A stretch of DNA of 64,000 bases, from the NCBI RefSeq assembly GCF_001188955.3, contig NZ_JPRF03000054.1:62001-126000 (forward strand), written 5' to 3'. Source of the DNA: Kitasatospora aureofaciens (GTDB lineage Bacteria > Actinomycetota > Actinomycetes > Streptomycetales > Streptomycetaceae). The notes under the pieces were generated by a model, which was not told where the DNA came from, did not search any database, and saw nothing but the letters and a program-made list of their open reading frames with translations. Position 1 is the first letter of the stretch. Every line of letters starts with the position of its first letter. Both the position numbers and the translations under genes were made by a program. This document shows, piece after piece, positions 8,680 through 16,865 of this stretch.

Positions 8680-8783
8680 CGGTCCCCGCTGTGGCGGGAT
8701 CCGCCCACCCGGTCCCTTCCGGTCGAATGGAACCAGCGTCCGGAGCACGGACGGCGACCAGCTACCAGGAGGGGAAGGCGGCC

Positions 8784-9701
8784 GTGATCGAGATCCAGGG
8801 TCTGACCAAGGAGTACGACGGCCGGCGGGTCGTCGACGCCCTGTCGTTCGAGGTCCGGCCCGGCGTGGTGACCGGCTTCCTCGGCCCGAACGGCGCCGGG
8901 AAGAGCACCACCATGCGGTTGGTCCTCGGCCTGGACCGCCCCACCGCCGGGCAGGCCCTGGTCAACGGCCGCCCGTACGCCCAACTCACCGAGCCCCTAC
9001 GGCAGGTGGGCGCACTACTGGACGCCCACGCCCTGCACGGCGGACGGACGGCCCAGGGCCACCTGCGCTGGCTCGCCGCGAGCAACGGCCTGCCCGCGCG
9101 ACGGGTCGGCGAGGTGCTCGCCCAGGTCGGGCTGGCGGACGTCGCCGGGCGGCGGATCAGGGGCTTCTCACTCGGGATGCGCCAGCGCCTCGGAGTGGCC
9201 GCCGCACTGCTCGGCGACCCGCCGGTGCTGCTGCTGGACGAACCGGTCAACGGCCTGGACCCGGAGGGCATCCGCTGGATCCGCACCCTGCTGCGCGAAC
9301 TGGCCACCGAGGGACGGGCGGTGCTGGTCTCCTCCCACCTGATGACCGAAATGGCCCTCACCGCCGACCACTTGGTGGTGATCGGCCGCGGCCGGCTGCT
9401 CGCCGACGCCGCCACCTCAGAGTTCATCGACCGCCACGGCCGTACCAGGGTCCGGGTCCGGGCGGTGGACGCCGCCAAGTTGGCCGCACTGCTCGGCGGG
9501 CCCGGTCACGGCCTCGACGCCGTCGAGGCCGAGGGTGGCGCCTGGGAGGTGACCGGCGCCGAACCCGAGCGGATCGCCGCACTGGCCGCCGCGAACGGCG
9601 TGGTGCTGTACGAGATCGCGGTCCAACAGGACTCCCTGGAGGAGGCGTTCATGCGGATGACGGCGGACAGCGTCGAGTACCGGGCCGAGGCCGCCGCATG
9701 A
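8784..9701 (+). CDS. ABC transporter ATP-binding protein (exporter type)
   Basis: A 305-residue ATPase of the DrrA/CcmA-like group that powers drug or lipid export. Walker A is GPNGAGKSTTM (near residue 37), the signature is the variant FSLGMRQRLGVAAALLG, Walker B is LLLDEPVNGLD and the switch His is in SSHLMTE. The C-terminal 80 residues form the accessory domain typical of this group, ending QQDSLEEAFMRM. GTG 8784 has CCAGGAGGGG upstream. Two permease genes follow, the first overlapping by ATGA, so the three form one transporter operon controlled together with the divergent two-component system. Confidence 0.93.
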   Translation: MIEIQGLTKEYDGRRVVDALSFEVRPGVVTGFLGPNGAGKSTTMRLVLGLDRPTAGQALVNGRPYAQLTEPLRQVGALLDAHALHGGRTAQGHLRWLAASNGLPARRVGEVLAQVGLADVAGRRIRGFSLGMRQRLGVAAALLGDPPVLLLDEPVNGLDPEGIRWIRTLLRELATEGRAVLVSSHLMTEMALTADHLVVIGRGRLLADAATSEFIDRHGRTRVRVRAVDAAKLAALLGGPGHGLDAVEAEGGAWEVTGAEPERIAALAAANGVVLYEIAVQQDSLEEAFMRMTADSVEYRAEAAA

Positions 9702-10438
9702 GCGCCGTGCCGCAGGCCTTCCGTGCCGAGCGGATCAAGCTCACCACCCTCCGCTCGCTCTGGGTCACGCCGCTGCTCTCCGTACTGCTCACCGTCGGGG
9801 CCACCGCGGCCGTAGGCGCGGCACTCGGCGACAAGGACCGCAACCTCACCGACGATCCCGGCGTCGGCGTCTTCTACGGGCTCAACTTCGGCCAGGCCGC
9901 CATGGTCGCCTTCGGAGTCCTGCTGATCGGGCAGGAGTTCAACACCCGGATGATCGACGTCTCCCGAACCGCCGTCCCCCGGCTCGGCCGACTGTACGGC
10001 GCCAAGCTGGCGTTGGCCGCCCTGATCGGCCTCGGCGCGGGCGCGGTCGGCACCGCGGGCGCCTACGCCGGGTACGCGGCCACCGTCCCCGCCGACTGGC
10101 ACGGCCCGGCCTTCGCCCGCGCGGCCACCGCCGGGGTGCTGTACCCGGCGTTCCTGGTGGTGTTCTGCCTCGGGGTGACCGCGCTGTTCGGCAACCTCAC
10201 CGCCGCCATGGGCCTGTTGACCCCGACCGTCTTCCTGCTGTCCCCGCTGCTCGGCGGTGTGCCCGGCCTGCGCGAGGTGTTCCAGTTCCTCCCCGACCGG
10301 GCCGGCCAGTACGCACTGCACTACGCCGACGACCCGCACCTCGTGTACGGGCACTGGACCGGACTGGCGATCATGGCGCTGTGGACGGCGCTGGCGGCGT
10401 ACGGCGGACTGCGCGCGATGCAACGACGCACCAAGTGA
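9698..10438 (+). CDS. ABC transporter permease (first of a paralogous pair)
   Basis: A 246-residue six-span membrane protein starting at the ATG that overlaps the ATPase stop as ATGA. It begins with the cytoplasmic FRAERIKLTTLRSLWVTPLL typical of ABC-2-type permeases. The conserved GQEFNTRMI motif after the second span recurs in the next gene, and the two proteins align along their length, which indicates a tandem duplication. They probably form a heterodimeric channel for the ATPase. The exported compound is unknown; regulator context suggests a cell-envelope-active molecule. Confidence 0.9.
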   Translation: MSAVPQAFRAERIKLTTLRSLWVTPLLSVLLTVGATAAVGAALGDKDRNLTDDPGVGVFYGLNFGQAAMVAFGVLLIGQEFNTRMIDVSRTAVPRLGRLYGAKLALAALIGLGAGAVGTAGAYAGYAATVPADWHGPAFARAATAGVLYPAFLVVFCLGVTALFGNLTAAMGLLTPTVFLLSPLLGGVPGLREVFQFLPDRAGQYALHYADDPHLVYGHWTGLAIMALWTALAAYGGLRAMQRRTK

Positions 10439-10461
10439 CCCTGAGCGAAGGAGAGATGGGC

Positions 10462-11208
10462 ATGAGCCTCGGAAACGCGCTGCGCGCGGAACGGATCAAG
10501 TTCTCCACGCTGCCCTCGCAGTGGGCGGCACCGCTGACCGCCGTGGCGCTGACCGTCGGCGTCACCGCAGCCGTCAACGCGGCCTACGGAGCGAAGGACC
10601 ACACTCCCGGCGAGGACCCGGCCGGAGGGATCTACTACGGCCTGCTGTTCGGACACGTCGCCGTGGCCTGCCTCGGGATCCTGCTGGTGGGGCAGGAGTT
10701 CAACACCCGGATGATCGGCACCTCGCTCACTGCCGTGCCCCGGCGCGGCCGACTGTACGGCGCCAAGGTCTCGCTCGGCGCCGGGCTGGGCCTGCTGGTG
10801 GGACTGGCCTCCACGGCCGGCTGCTTCCTCACCGTCGACGCCACCGTCGGCCTGGACTTCTCCACCCCCGGGCTGGCCCGCAGCTTCCTGGCCGGTGTGC
10901 TCTACCACCCGATGATGGTGCTGATCTGCCTCGGACTGACCGCCATGCTGGGCAACTTCAGCGTGGCGCTGGGCCTGCTCACTCCGATGGTGTTCCTCGG
11001 CACCACCTGGCTGGCGGCGATCCCCGGCGTCCGCGAGGTCGGCCAGTTCCTGCCCGACCGGGCCGGGCTGTACGCCATGCGCACCCAGACGGAGGCGGGT
11101 ATCCACTACGGCCACTGGACGGGACTGCTGATCATGGCGCTCTGGACGGCCGCAGCGGTGTTCGGCGGCCTCCGGGCGATGCGGCGCTACCAGGCCTCGG
11201 GCGGGTAG
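10462..11208 (+). CDS. ABC transporter permease (second of a paralogous pair)
   Basis: A 248-residue paralogue of the preceding permease, sharing ERIKF, GQEFNTRMI, RLYGAK, REVGQFLPDRAG and GHWTGL blocks with it. Start ATG 10462 is preferred over ATG 10456 because GAAGGAG sits eight bases before it but only two before the earlier codon. The 23-bp gap to the previous gene keeps it in the same operon. The gene ends 50 bp before a palindromic repeat that separates it from the convergent Pth2 gene. Confidence 0.9.
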   Translation: MSLGNALRAERIKFSTLPSQWAAPLTAVALTVGVTAAVNAAYGAKDHTPGEDPAGGIYYGLLFGHVAVACLGILLVGQEFNTRMIGTSLTAVPRRGRLYGAKVSLGAGLGLLVGLASTAGCFLTVDATVGLDFSTPGLARSFLAGVLYHPMMVLICLGLTAMLGNFSVALGLLTPMVFLGTTWLAAIPGVREVGQFLPDRAGLYAMRTQTEAGIHYGHWTGLLIMALWTAAAVFGGLRAMRRYQASGG

Positions 11209-11255
11209 CGGGCGGGGGCGTGGGCGGGACAGGCTGCTCGGCAACGGCGGGGCGC

Positions 11256-11345
11256 GGGGGAACAACGAACAACGAACAGCGGACAGATGACAGATTTCGA
11301 AATCTGTCATCTGTCCGCTGTGATCTGTTGGTTGTCAGCTGTCAG
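11256..11345. repeat. Dispersed palindromic repeat, copy 2 (46-bp perfect palindrome)
   Basis: The best preserved copy. Bases 11276-11321 are perfectly self-complementary with no spacer: each 23-base arm starts ACAGCGGACAGATGACAGAT and the centre is TTTCGAAA. It is led by GAACAACGAACAACGAACAG and trailed by degenerate CTGT/GTCAG words. It lies between the convergent permease and Pth2 genes, where one hairpin could end transcription from both sides. No T-tract follows the stem. Confidence 0.9.
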
Positions 11346-11367
11346 CCGTTACCCCGGCAGCCGGCCG

Positions 11368-12096
11368 TCACCGCAGCGCCGGGTGCTCCGCGATCACCGT
11401 GCAGCTGCCCGGCGCGATCTCCGTGAAGCCCGCGTCCTGGACCACCGGCAGCCCGCTGCGGACCAGGTCCTCCCACGCCTCCGGCGCAGCCGTGCGGACC
11501 GCGAGCGCGAAGCCCGACTCCGCCCACTCCTTGCGCTGCGCCCCGTCCAGCCGCCACCACGCGAGCTGCGCGGCGTGTCCGGTCTGGGCCATCGTCTTGC
11601 CCGCGCTCATCTCCACGTCCGGGTTGAGCCACAGCACCGGCAGCCCCGGCCCGGGCTCGCCGACCTCTGCGGTCTCCTCCAGGTCCGTCCCGGAGACCTG
11701 CAGCTTGGCCAGCTCCTTCGGCCAGCCGTCCAACGGGATCGGCGGGAACACCCGCACCTCCGCCTCCCGGCCCCGCACCGTGATGCCGGGCAGCTCCCCG
11801 GCCCGGCGCCACTCCCCGCCCCGGGCCCGTCGAACCACCTTGCGGATCCGGGCATCCTCCCAGGCCGCGACCCGCTCCGCCCACTCCCCGTCCACCTCGG
11901 TCACCCGGGAATCGGCGAGCAGCGTCAGCACCGCCCGTGCCGAGGTCTCCAGCGCGTCCGTCCGTCCCGGCGGCGTGGCCCGCTCCAGCCGGACGACCAG
12001 CGGCAGCACGTACTGGGGCAGCGCGTCGCGGTCCGCGGGGTCGGGTGCGTCGGTGGGGGCGGGAACGGCGGCCGGGGCATCGAACGGAGAAGTCAC
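11368..12096 (-). CDS. Peptidyl-tRNA hydrolase, Pth2-like
   Basis: A 242-residue protein. The C-terminal 110 residues are the Pth2 fold, with LNPDVEMSAGKTMAQTGHAAQ carrying the conserved Lys and Thr/His environment of the active site, then FALAVRTAA and QDAGFTEIAPGSCTVIAEHPA at the end. Enzymes of this kind release peptides from peptidyl-tRNA. The N-terminal 120 residues are not part of the usual Pth2 domain (about 120 residues) and belong to an actinobacterial extension of unknown role. Start GTG 12096 is assumed; no convincing ribosome binding site is visible. Confidence 0.85.
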   Translation of the reverse strand: MTSPFDAPAAVPAPTDAPDPADRDALPQYVLPLVVRLERATPPGRTDALETSARAVLTLLADSRVTEVDGEWAERVAAWEDARIRKVVRRARGGEWRRAGELPGITVRGREAEVRVFPPIPLDGWPKELAKLQVSGTDLEETAEVGEPGPGLPVLWLNPDVEMSAGKTMAQTGHAAQLAWWRLDGAQRKEWAESGFALAVRTAAPEAWEDLVRSGLPVVQDAGFTEIAPGSCTVIAEHPALR

Positions 12097-12228
12097 CCGT
12101 CCAGCATGCCAGCCCCGCCCCCACCGACCCGGCCCACCCCCGGCCACTCCGCCCCCACACTCCGCCCCCCACACACCACCGCCCGCATCACCGCCCCCAC
12201 GCCGTCGCCCCACCCCGACGGCGGTAAA

Positions 12229-12777
12229 TCAGCGCAGCCGCTGCCGCAGCTCGTCCACCGCCGCCCGGATCCCCGCGCTGTACGCGTCCACCGGCAGGGC
12301 GTCCAGGCTCCGCACCGCCCGTTCGAGCTGTTCGCGCGCGAGGTCGGGCTCTCCGAGCTTGAGGTGGTCGGAGGCCAGGTTGAGGTGCAGCGAGGGGTAG
12401 AACGCCCGCACCTGGAGGGCGGACTCGTACGTCGCGGCCCGCTCGGCGGTCAGCGAGTCGGCCGCCGCGAGGGCCCGACGGTCCCACTCCAACTCGGCCC
12501 GGGGGTCGTCCTGCAGGTCGGCCAGATAGTGCGCCAGGACGCAGCGGTGGAAGACGTCCCGTTCCCCCAGTTCCTCCCACAGGGCCTCGAAGCTGGCCCG
12601 CGCCTCGGCGGTCCGCCCGTGCTGCGCCGCCCGCACGCCCTCCAGGCCCAGCTCGATCCGACCCAGCGCCGGCTCGTCCGAACCGGGCTCCACCGAGTCC
12701 CCCGACCCCCTCGGCCCCCCTCCCGGCTGCGCGGACTCCCCCGCGGACATACCTCTCACACCAGACACATCGGACAT
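12229..12777 (-). CDS. Tetratricopeptide-like protein of unknown function
   Basis: A 182-residue acidic, Ala/Leu/Glu-rich protein. Residues 40-80 and 110-165 look like helix pairs of tetratricopeptide repeats (GLEGVRAAQHGRTAEARASFEALWEEL; LASDHLKLGEPDLAREQLERAV), so it probably mediates protein contacts. The first 35 residues are low-complexity Gly/Ser/Pro. There is no good Shine-Dalgarno at ATG 12777. Instead TAGGCT lies six bases before the ATG, suggesting a leaderless transcript. A later start at the second Met is possible. Confidence 0.7.
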   Translation of the reverse strand: MSDVSGVRGMSAGESAQPGGGPRGSGDSVEPGSDEPALGRIELGLEGVRAAQHGRTAEARASFEALWEELGERDVFHRCVLAHYLADLQDDPRAELEWDRRALAAADSLTAERAATYESALQVRAFYPSLHLNLASDHLKLGEPDLAREQLERAVRSLDALPVDAYSAGIRAAVDELRQRLR

Positions 12778-12783
12778 GTCCGC

Positions 12784-12789
12784 AGCCTA
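12784..12789 (-). promoter_or_regulatory. Candidate -10 box for leaderless transcription
   Basis: TAGGCT (minus strand) ends six bases before ATG 12777. With that spacing the transcript would start at or within a base or two of the start codon, as in many actinobacterial leaderless genes. Confidence 0.35.
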
Positions 12790-12845
12790 ACCGCCCGCCC
12801 ACCACCCCGCCCGGACTTCGGGGCGCAGGAGGGCCCGACGCCCGT

Positions 12846-13775
12846 TCAGCGCCGGTATCCGCGCTGCGGGTCCCGTTCCTCCGCGTCCTCGTACATCAGG
12901 AACCACCCCTCGGGGTGCGTGGCCGCCAGCAGCAGTTCGGTGCGCTGCTCCGCGCCGAGTTCCGGGTCCCCGTCGTCGGGCCCGTACACGCCGAACAGTT
13001 CGTCGTGGCAGCCGTCCCAGTCGTAGTCGTAGAGGTCGGCCGGCAGGTCGCCCATCATGTCGGCCACCGACTCGGGCTGGGAGCCGAGCAGCGTCCGGGC
13101 GTCCACCAGTGCCATCCGCAGCGCGATCTCCTCGGCGAGGCAGCGCGGCAGCGGCCACTCGCCGAGGGCGAGGTCGTCGGCCAGGTCGTCGAAGGCACGG
13201 GCCATCGCACGCCGCCAGCCCCGGTGGAGCCGCCAAGTGCGCTGGGGCAGCCGGGCGAAGACCGTCCAGTCCACGTCCTCGCCGTCGACGACCGGGTCGT
13301 CCCCGTGCTCGTCGAGGTCGTCGTAGGCGGCGTCGGCCAGGCCGAGCAGCTGGGCGTGCAGCAGGCAGGCGGTGCGCGGGGTGAGGGTCCAGTCCGCACC
13401 CGCGCCGCCATCCTCGTCCTCGCCGTCCAGCGGGAACAGTTCGGCGAAGTCCGGCGTGAAGTCCTCGGTGACGCTGATCTCCAGCGTGCCCCCGATCGCC
13501 TCGACGCCGGGGATCGCGGCGACCAGCCGGTCGGGGTGCAGCAGCGCGCCCAGCGCCGCGTTGGCGTCCTCGGCGACCTCGCGCAGCAGTTCGCGGCGCT
13601 GGCCGGCCGGGTCGATGCCCTCGAAGTCCAGTTCCTCGACAGCCCTGATCGCGGCCGCGCGCAACGCCGGCCAGTCGGTGATCCGCAGGCCCAGCACCAC
13701 GGTCGCCTCGATCTCCGGCGCGCCGGAGTACTCCGCCGCGCCCGGCCCCTGCGGATGATCGCTTCGCTCGCCCAT
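12846..13775 (-). CDS. Conserved acidic protein of unknown function
   Basis: A 309-residue soluble, strongly acidic protein I cannot assign to a named family. It has no signal peptide or membrane span. The N-terminal third (EIEATVVLGLRITDWPALRAAA) looks like a small alpha/beta domain. The centre is Asp/Glu-rich (LFPLDGEDEDGGAG). The C-terminal part holds Trp/Asp clusters (DLYDYDWDGCHDELFGVYGPDDGDPE) and a terminal HPEGWFLMYEDAEERDPQ that resembles endings of other actinobacterial unknowns. TACCGT ends six bases before ATG 13775, so the message may be leaderless; no Shine-Dalgarno is seen. Confidence 0.8.
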   Translation of the reverse strand: MGERSDHPQGPGAAEYSGAPEIEATVVLGLRITDWPALRAAAIRAVEELDFEGIDPAGQRRELLREVAEDANAALGALLHPDRLVAAIPGVEAIGGTLEISVTEDFTPDFAELFPLDGEDEDGGAGADWTLTPRTACLLHAQLLGLADAAYDDLDEHGDDPVVDGEDVDWTVFARLPQRTWRLHRGWRRAMARAFDDLADDLALGEWPLPRCLAEEIALRMALVDARTLLGSQPESVADMMGDLPADLYDYDWDGCHDELFGVYGPDDGDPELGAEQRTELLLAATHPEGWFLMYEDAEERDPQRGYRR

Positions 13776-13781
13776 GGAGCT

Positions 13782-13787
13782 ACGGTA
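13782..13787 (-). promoter_or_regulatory. Candidate -10 box for leaderless transcription
   Basis: TACCGT on the minus strand ends six bases before ATG 13775, the spacing of a leaderless promoter; an overlapping TAGCTC is a weaker alternative. Confidence 0.35.
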
Positions 13788-13899
13788 CGGCTTTTCCGCC
13801 GCCCGATCACCGGTCTGAACCAGCTTCCCGAGACCTTCTCGGCCAGCTCGCCGCCGCGCCTCTGTCACTCGGACGCACCACCCCGGCAGGATGGGCCCC

Positions 13900-14271
13900 A
13901 TGGCTGACATCAACGAGTACGGCGGCGGGCAGAGCCCGAACGCCGACGTCCTGGTCGTGACCACCAACGACATCCCGGGTTTCCGGGTCGACCACGTGAT
14001 CGGCGAGGTCTTCGGACTGACCGTCCGCAGCCGGCACATCGGCAGCCAGATCGGCGCCGGGCTGAAGTCCCTGATCGGCGGCGAGCTGCGCGGCCTGACG
14101 AAGACCCTGGTCGAGAGCCGCAACGAGGCGATGCAGCGGCTGGTCGAGCAGACCAAGGCGCGCGGCGGCAACGCCGTCCTGATGATGCGCTTCGACGTGA
14201 CCGAGGCGGCGGACGCCGGCACCGAGGTGTGTGCGTACGGCACCGCCGCGGTGATCTCCCCGATCGGCTGA
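13900..14271 (+). CDS. YbjQ family (UPF0145) protein
   Basis: A 123-residue member of the YbjQ/heavy-metal-binding-like family, proposed to form pentamers; its function is unsettled. Conserved features are VVTTNDIPGFRVDHVIGEVFGLTVRS, the helix ESRNEAMQRLVEQTKARGGNAV and the final strand GTEVCAYGTAAVI. The second ATG (13900) is preferred because AGG(ATGG) is at usable distance; ATG 13891 would add three residues. Directly 3' lies a decayed copy of its own C-terminal coding region. Confidence 0.9.
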   Translation: MADINEYGGGQSPNADVLVVTTNDIPGFRVDHVIGEVFGLTVRSRHIGSQIGAGLKSLIGGELRGLTKTLVESRNEAMQRLVEQTKARGGNAVLMMRFDVTEAADAGTEVCAYGTAAVISPIG

Positions 14272-14279
14272 GGCTCCGC

Positions 14280-14349
14280 CCGTGGCGGCAACGCGGCGCC
14301 GGTGGTGCGCTTCGACCTGGCCTGGGCGGCGGACGTCGGCACCGGGGCC
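14280..14349 (+). pseudogene. Decayed partial duplicate of the YbjQ gene 3' part
   Basis: Bases 14280-14349 align without gaps with 14161-14230 inside the intact gene: CGTGGCGGCAACGC against CGCGGCGGCAACGC, GTGCGCTTCGACCTG against ATGCGCTTCGACGTG, then GGCGGCGGACGTCGGCACC against GGCGGCGGACGCCGGCACC. Translated, RGGNAAPVVRFDLAWAADVG mirrors RGGNAVLMMRFDVTEAADAG. There is no start, no N-terminal half and no stop in frame, so it is a remnant of a second copy. It starts nine bases after the intact gene's stop. Confidence 0.8.
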
Positions 14350-14395
14350 CGCCCGTCACGGGGAACAGCCACCCGGTCCCCGATGTTTCGTGGGC

Positions 14396-15619
14396 GTGAC
14401 TGTTTACGGTGCAACCAACCAGGCGGGCCGGCCGCGGCGTGTGGACGTCCTGGTCGTGGGCGCCGGACAAGCGGGACTGTCCGCCGCCTACCACCTCGGC
14501 CGTCGCGGCTTCGCCCCCTACCGGGAGCGCGTCGACGGCGGCTTCGTCGTCCTCGACGCCAACGCCACCCCCGGCGGCGCCTGGGCGCACCGCTCGCCGT
14601 CACTGCGGATGGCCACCGTGCACGGCTTCCACGACCTCCCGGACGCCGAGCTCCCCGCGCCCGACCCCGAGGCCCGCGCGCGCGAGGTGGTGCCGGGGTA
14701 CTTCACGGCGTACGAGGCCCGGCACGCGCTCCCGGTCGTACGCCCGGTCGCGGTTCGCACCGTACGCGCCGAGTCCGAGCGCCCCGATTCCCGGCTGCTG
14801 GTCGAGACCGACCACGGCACCTGGTCCACCCGGGCGCTGATCAACGCCACCGGCACCTGGACCCGCCCCTTCCTCCCCCACTACCCGGGGCACTTCGCGG
14901 GCCGCCAGCTGCACTACGCCGAGTACCGCGGCCCCGAGGAGTTCGCCGGGAAGCGCGTCCTGGTGGTGGGCGGCGGCGCCTCGGCGATCCAGGTCCTGTC
15001 GGAGGTGGCGGCAGTCGGCGAGACGATCTGGGTCACCCGCTCCGAACCCGTCTACCGCGAGGGCCCGTTCACCCCCGAGTACGGTCGCGCGGTGGTCGCC
15101 AAGGTCGAGGAGCGGGTCCGTCGGGGGCTGCCGGTGCGCAGCGTGGTGAGCGTGACCGGCCTCGGCCCCTCCATGGCCTACCGCCGGGCGCAGGAACTGG
15201 GCGCGCTGCACCGCCGGCCGATGTTCGACCGGCTCACCGAGCACGGGGTGGCCTGGGGCGACGAGGAGTCGGCGGTGGACGCGATCGTCTGGGCGACCGG
15301 CTTCCGCCCCGAGGTCGGCCACCTCGCTCCGCTCGGCCTGCGCTCCCCCGGCGGCGGCATCGCACTCACCGGCACCCGCGCCGCCGCCGACCCGCGCGTC
15401 CACCTGGTCGGCTACGGCCCGTCCGCCAGCACCATCGGCGCCAACCGGGCCGGCCGCGCCGCCGTCAACGACCTGGTCAAGCTGCTCGGGGACCCGGCGA
15501 CGGAGACCGCGACGACGGGTCCCACCGCGATCGAACCGACCGCCACCGGGCCCACGGCGACCGGGCCCACGGGGACGGGGACCGCGGCCGAAAGCGCCGC
15601 GATCCCCGTCCCCGTCTGA
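14396..15619 (+). CDS. Flavin-containing monooxygenase / NAD(P)-binding oxidoreductase
   Basis: A 407-residue flavoprotein with two Rossmann motifs: GAGQAGLSAAYHL near the N terminus for FAD and GGGASAIQVL in the middle for NAD(P)H. The segment INATGTWTRPFLPHYPG and the late ATGFRPE motif are typical of the CzcO/Baeyer-Villiger-like FMO group. Substrate is unknown. The last 45 residues are a Thr/Gly/Pro repeat tail (TATGPTATGPTGTG) unrelated to the fold. Start GTG 14396 or GTG 14441 (just before VDVLVVGAG); neither has a strong ribosome binding site. It converges on paaE. Confidence 0.85.
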   Translation: MTVYGATNQAGRPRRVDVLVVGAGQAGLSAAYHLGRRGFAPYRERVDGGFVVLDANATPGGAWAHRSPSLRMATVHGFHDLPDAELPAPDPEARAREVVPGYFTAYEARHALPVVRPVAVRTVRAESERPDSRLLVETDHGTWSTRALINATGTWTRPFLPHYPGHFAGRQLHYAEYRGPEEFAGKRVLVVGGGASAIQVLSEVAAVGETIWVTRSEPVYREGPFTPEYGRAVVAKVEERVRRGLPVRSVVSVTGLGPSMAYRRAQELGALHRRPMFDRLTEHGVAWGDEESAVDAIVWATGFRPEVGHLAPLGLRSPGGGIALTGTRAAADPRVHLVGYGPSASTIGANRAGRAAVNDLVKLLGDPATETATTGPTAIEPTATGPTATGPTGTGTAAESAAIPVPV

Positions 15620-15620
15620 A

Positions 15621-15662
15621 CCGCGGAAGGCCGGCGGTCGTCCGCGGAAGGTCAGCGGTCGT
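15621..15662. repeat. 21-bp imperfect tandem duplication at the paaE end
   Basis: CCGCGGAAGGCCGGCGGTCGT (shown in two parts: CCGCGGAAGG and CCGGCGGTCGT, 15621-15641) is followed directly by CCGCGGAAGG-TCAGCGGTCGT (15642-15662) with two mismatches. The second unit contains the paaE stop codon and last codons. It looks like slippage duplication between two convergent genes. Confidence 0.75.
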
Positions 15663-16863
15663 AGTCGACCGTGACCCGGTCGGTGAGCGGGCGGGCCTGG
15701 CAGGTGAGGACGTAGCCGGCGGCCAGCTCCTTCTCCTCCAGCGCGAAGTTGCGGCGCATCTCGACCTCGCCTTCGGTGACCAGGGCCCGGCAGGTGCCGC
15801 AGACACCGCCCTTGCAGGCGAACGGCAGGTCGGGCCGGGAGCGCTGGGCACCGTCCAGGATCGAGCGGTCGCGCGGGAGGGTGAGGGTGCTGCCCCGACC
15901 GTCGAGGACCACCGTGACCTCGCTGCGCTCGCCGGGCGCGTCCTCGGTGCCGCCGTCCGCGCGGTCCCCTCGGTCCCAGTCCTCGTCGCGCTCGGCGAGC
16001 GGCTCGTCCTCGGCGTGGAACAGCTCCTGGTGCACCCGCTCGCCCGGCACCTCCAGTTCGGCGAGCAGCTCCTTCGCCCCGGCGACCATGCCGAACGGGC
16101 CGCACAGCCACCAGTGGCCGACGCCTCCGACGTCCACCAGGGCTGTCAGCAGCGCCCGAACCCGCTCCGGGTCCAGCCGTCCGCTGAGCAGCTCGGCGTC
16201 CCTGGTCTCCCGGGAGAGTACGTGTACCAGCTGGAACCGGCCGAGGTAGCGGTCCTTCAGGTCGGCCAGCTCGTCCGCGAACATCACGGTGTCGCTGCGC
16301 CGGTTGCCGTAGAGCAGGGTGACGGTCGAGCGGCGGTCGGCGGCCAGCACCGAGGCGGCGATCGACAGCATCGGGGTGATCCCGGAGCCGGCCGCGAGCA
16401 GCACGTGGTCGGCGGGGACGCCGAGTTCGGGGGTGAACAGGCCGGACGGGGTCAGCACCTCGACCTCCTCGCCGGGCCGGGCCTCGCGCACCAGCCAACG
16501 CGAGAACAGCCCGCCGGGCACCTCGCGGACGGCGATCCGCAGCGGGCCGCCGACGGGGGCGCAGATCGAGTACGAGCGGCGCTCGTCGGTGCCGTCCACC
16601 ACCTTGCGCAGGGTCAGGGTCTGGCCGGGCCGGAACGCGTACGCGGCTGCCAGGCCTTCCGGCACCTCGAAGGTCACCGCCACGGCGTCCTCGCACAGCC
16701 GCTCCACCCGCTCGATCCGCAGCGAGTGGAAGGTCGGGCGGCGGGCCGGGCGGACGGCCTCCGTGGAAGCCGCGGGATCGGCGGACGCCGCGGAACCGGC
16801 GGAGACCGCGGAACCGGTCGCTGCGGCGGGCGAGGCGGCGGAGGCGGGCGAGGCGGCGGGCAT
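15652..16863 (-). CDS. paaE: Phenylacetyl-CoA epoxidase reductase subunit
   Basis: A 403-residue NAD(P)H reductase that feeds electrons to the PaaABC epoxidase. After an Ala/Ser/Pro-rich 40-residue N-terminal tail come the FAD-binding RSYSICAP (flavin contact), the NAD-binding LLAAGSGITPMLSI and LLYGNR, and a C-terminal plant-type 2Fe-2S domain with Cys pattern CKGGVCGTC and a fourth Cys in VLTCQARP. The domain order (FNR then ferredoxin) is that of PaaE. ATG 16863 lies two bases after the paaD stop, with GGAG ten bases upstream. An acidic linker (about 300-325) joins the domains. Last gene of the operon. Confidence 0.94.
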   Translation of the reverse strand: MPAASPASAASPAAATGSAVSAGSAASADPAASTEAVRPARRPTFHSLRIERVERLCEDAVAVTFEVPEGLAAAYAFRPGQTLTLRKVVDGTDERRSYSICAPVGGPLRIAVREVPGGLFSRWLVREARPGEEVEVLTPSGLFTPELGVPADHVLLAAGSGITPMLSIAASVLAADRRSTVTLLYGNRRSDTVMFADELADLKDRYLGRFQLVHVLSRETRDAELLSGRLDPERVRALLTALVDVGGVGHWWLCGPFGMVAGAKELLAELEVPGERVHQELFHAEDEPLAERDEDWDRGDRADGGTEDAPGERSEVTVVLDGRGSTLTLPRDRSILDGAQRSRPDLPFACKGGVCGTCRALVTEGEVEMRRNFALEEKELAAGYVLTCQARPLTDRVTVDYDR

Positions 16864-16865
16864 TC

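Noticed and set aside
14600-16696. Long minus-strand frame opposite the monooxygenase and out of frame with paaE
   Set aside because: Composition is that of a GC-rich shadow frame, and both overlapped genes have intact motifs.
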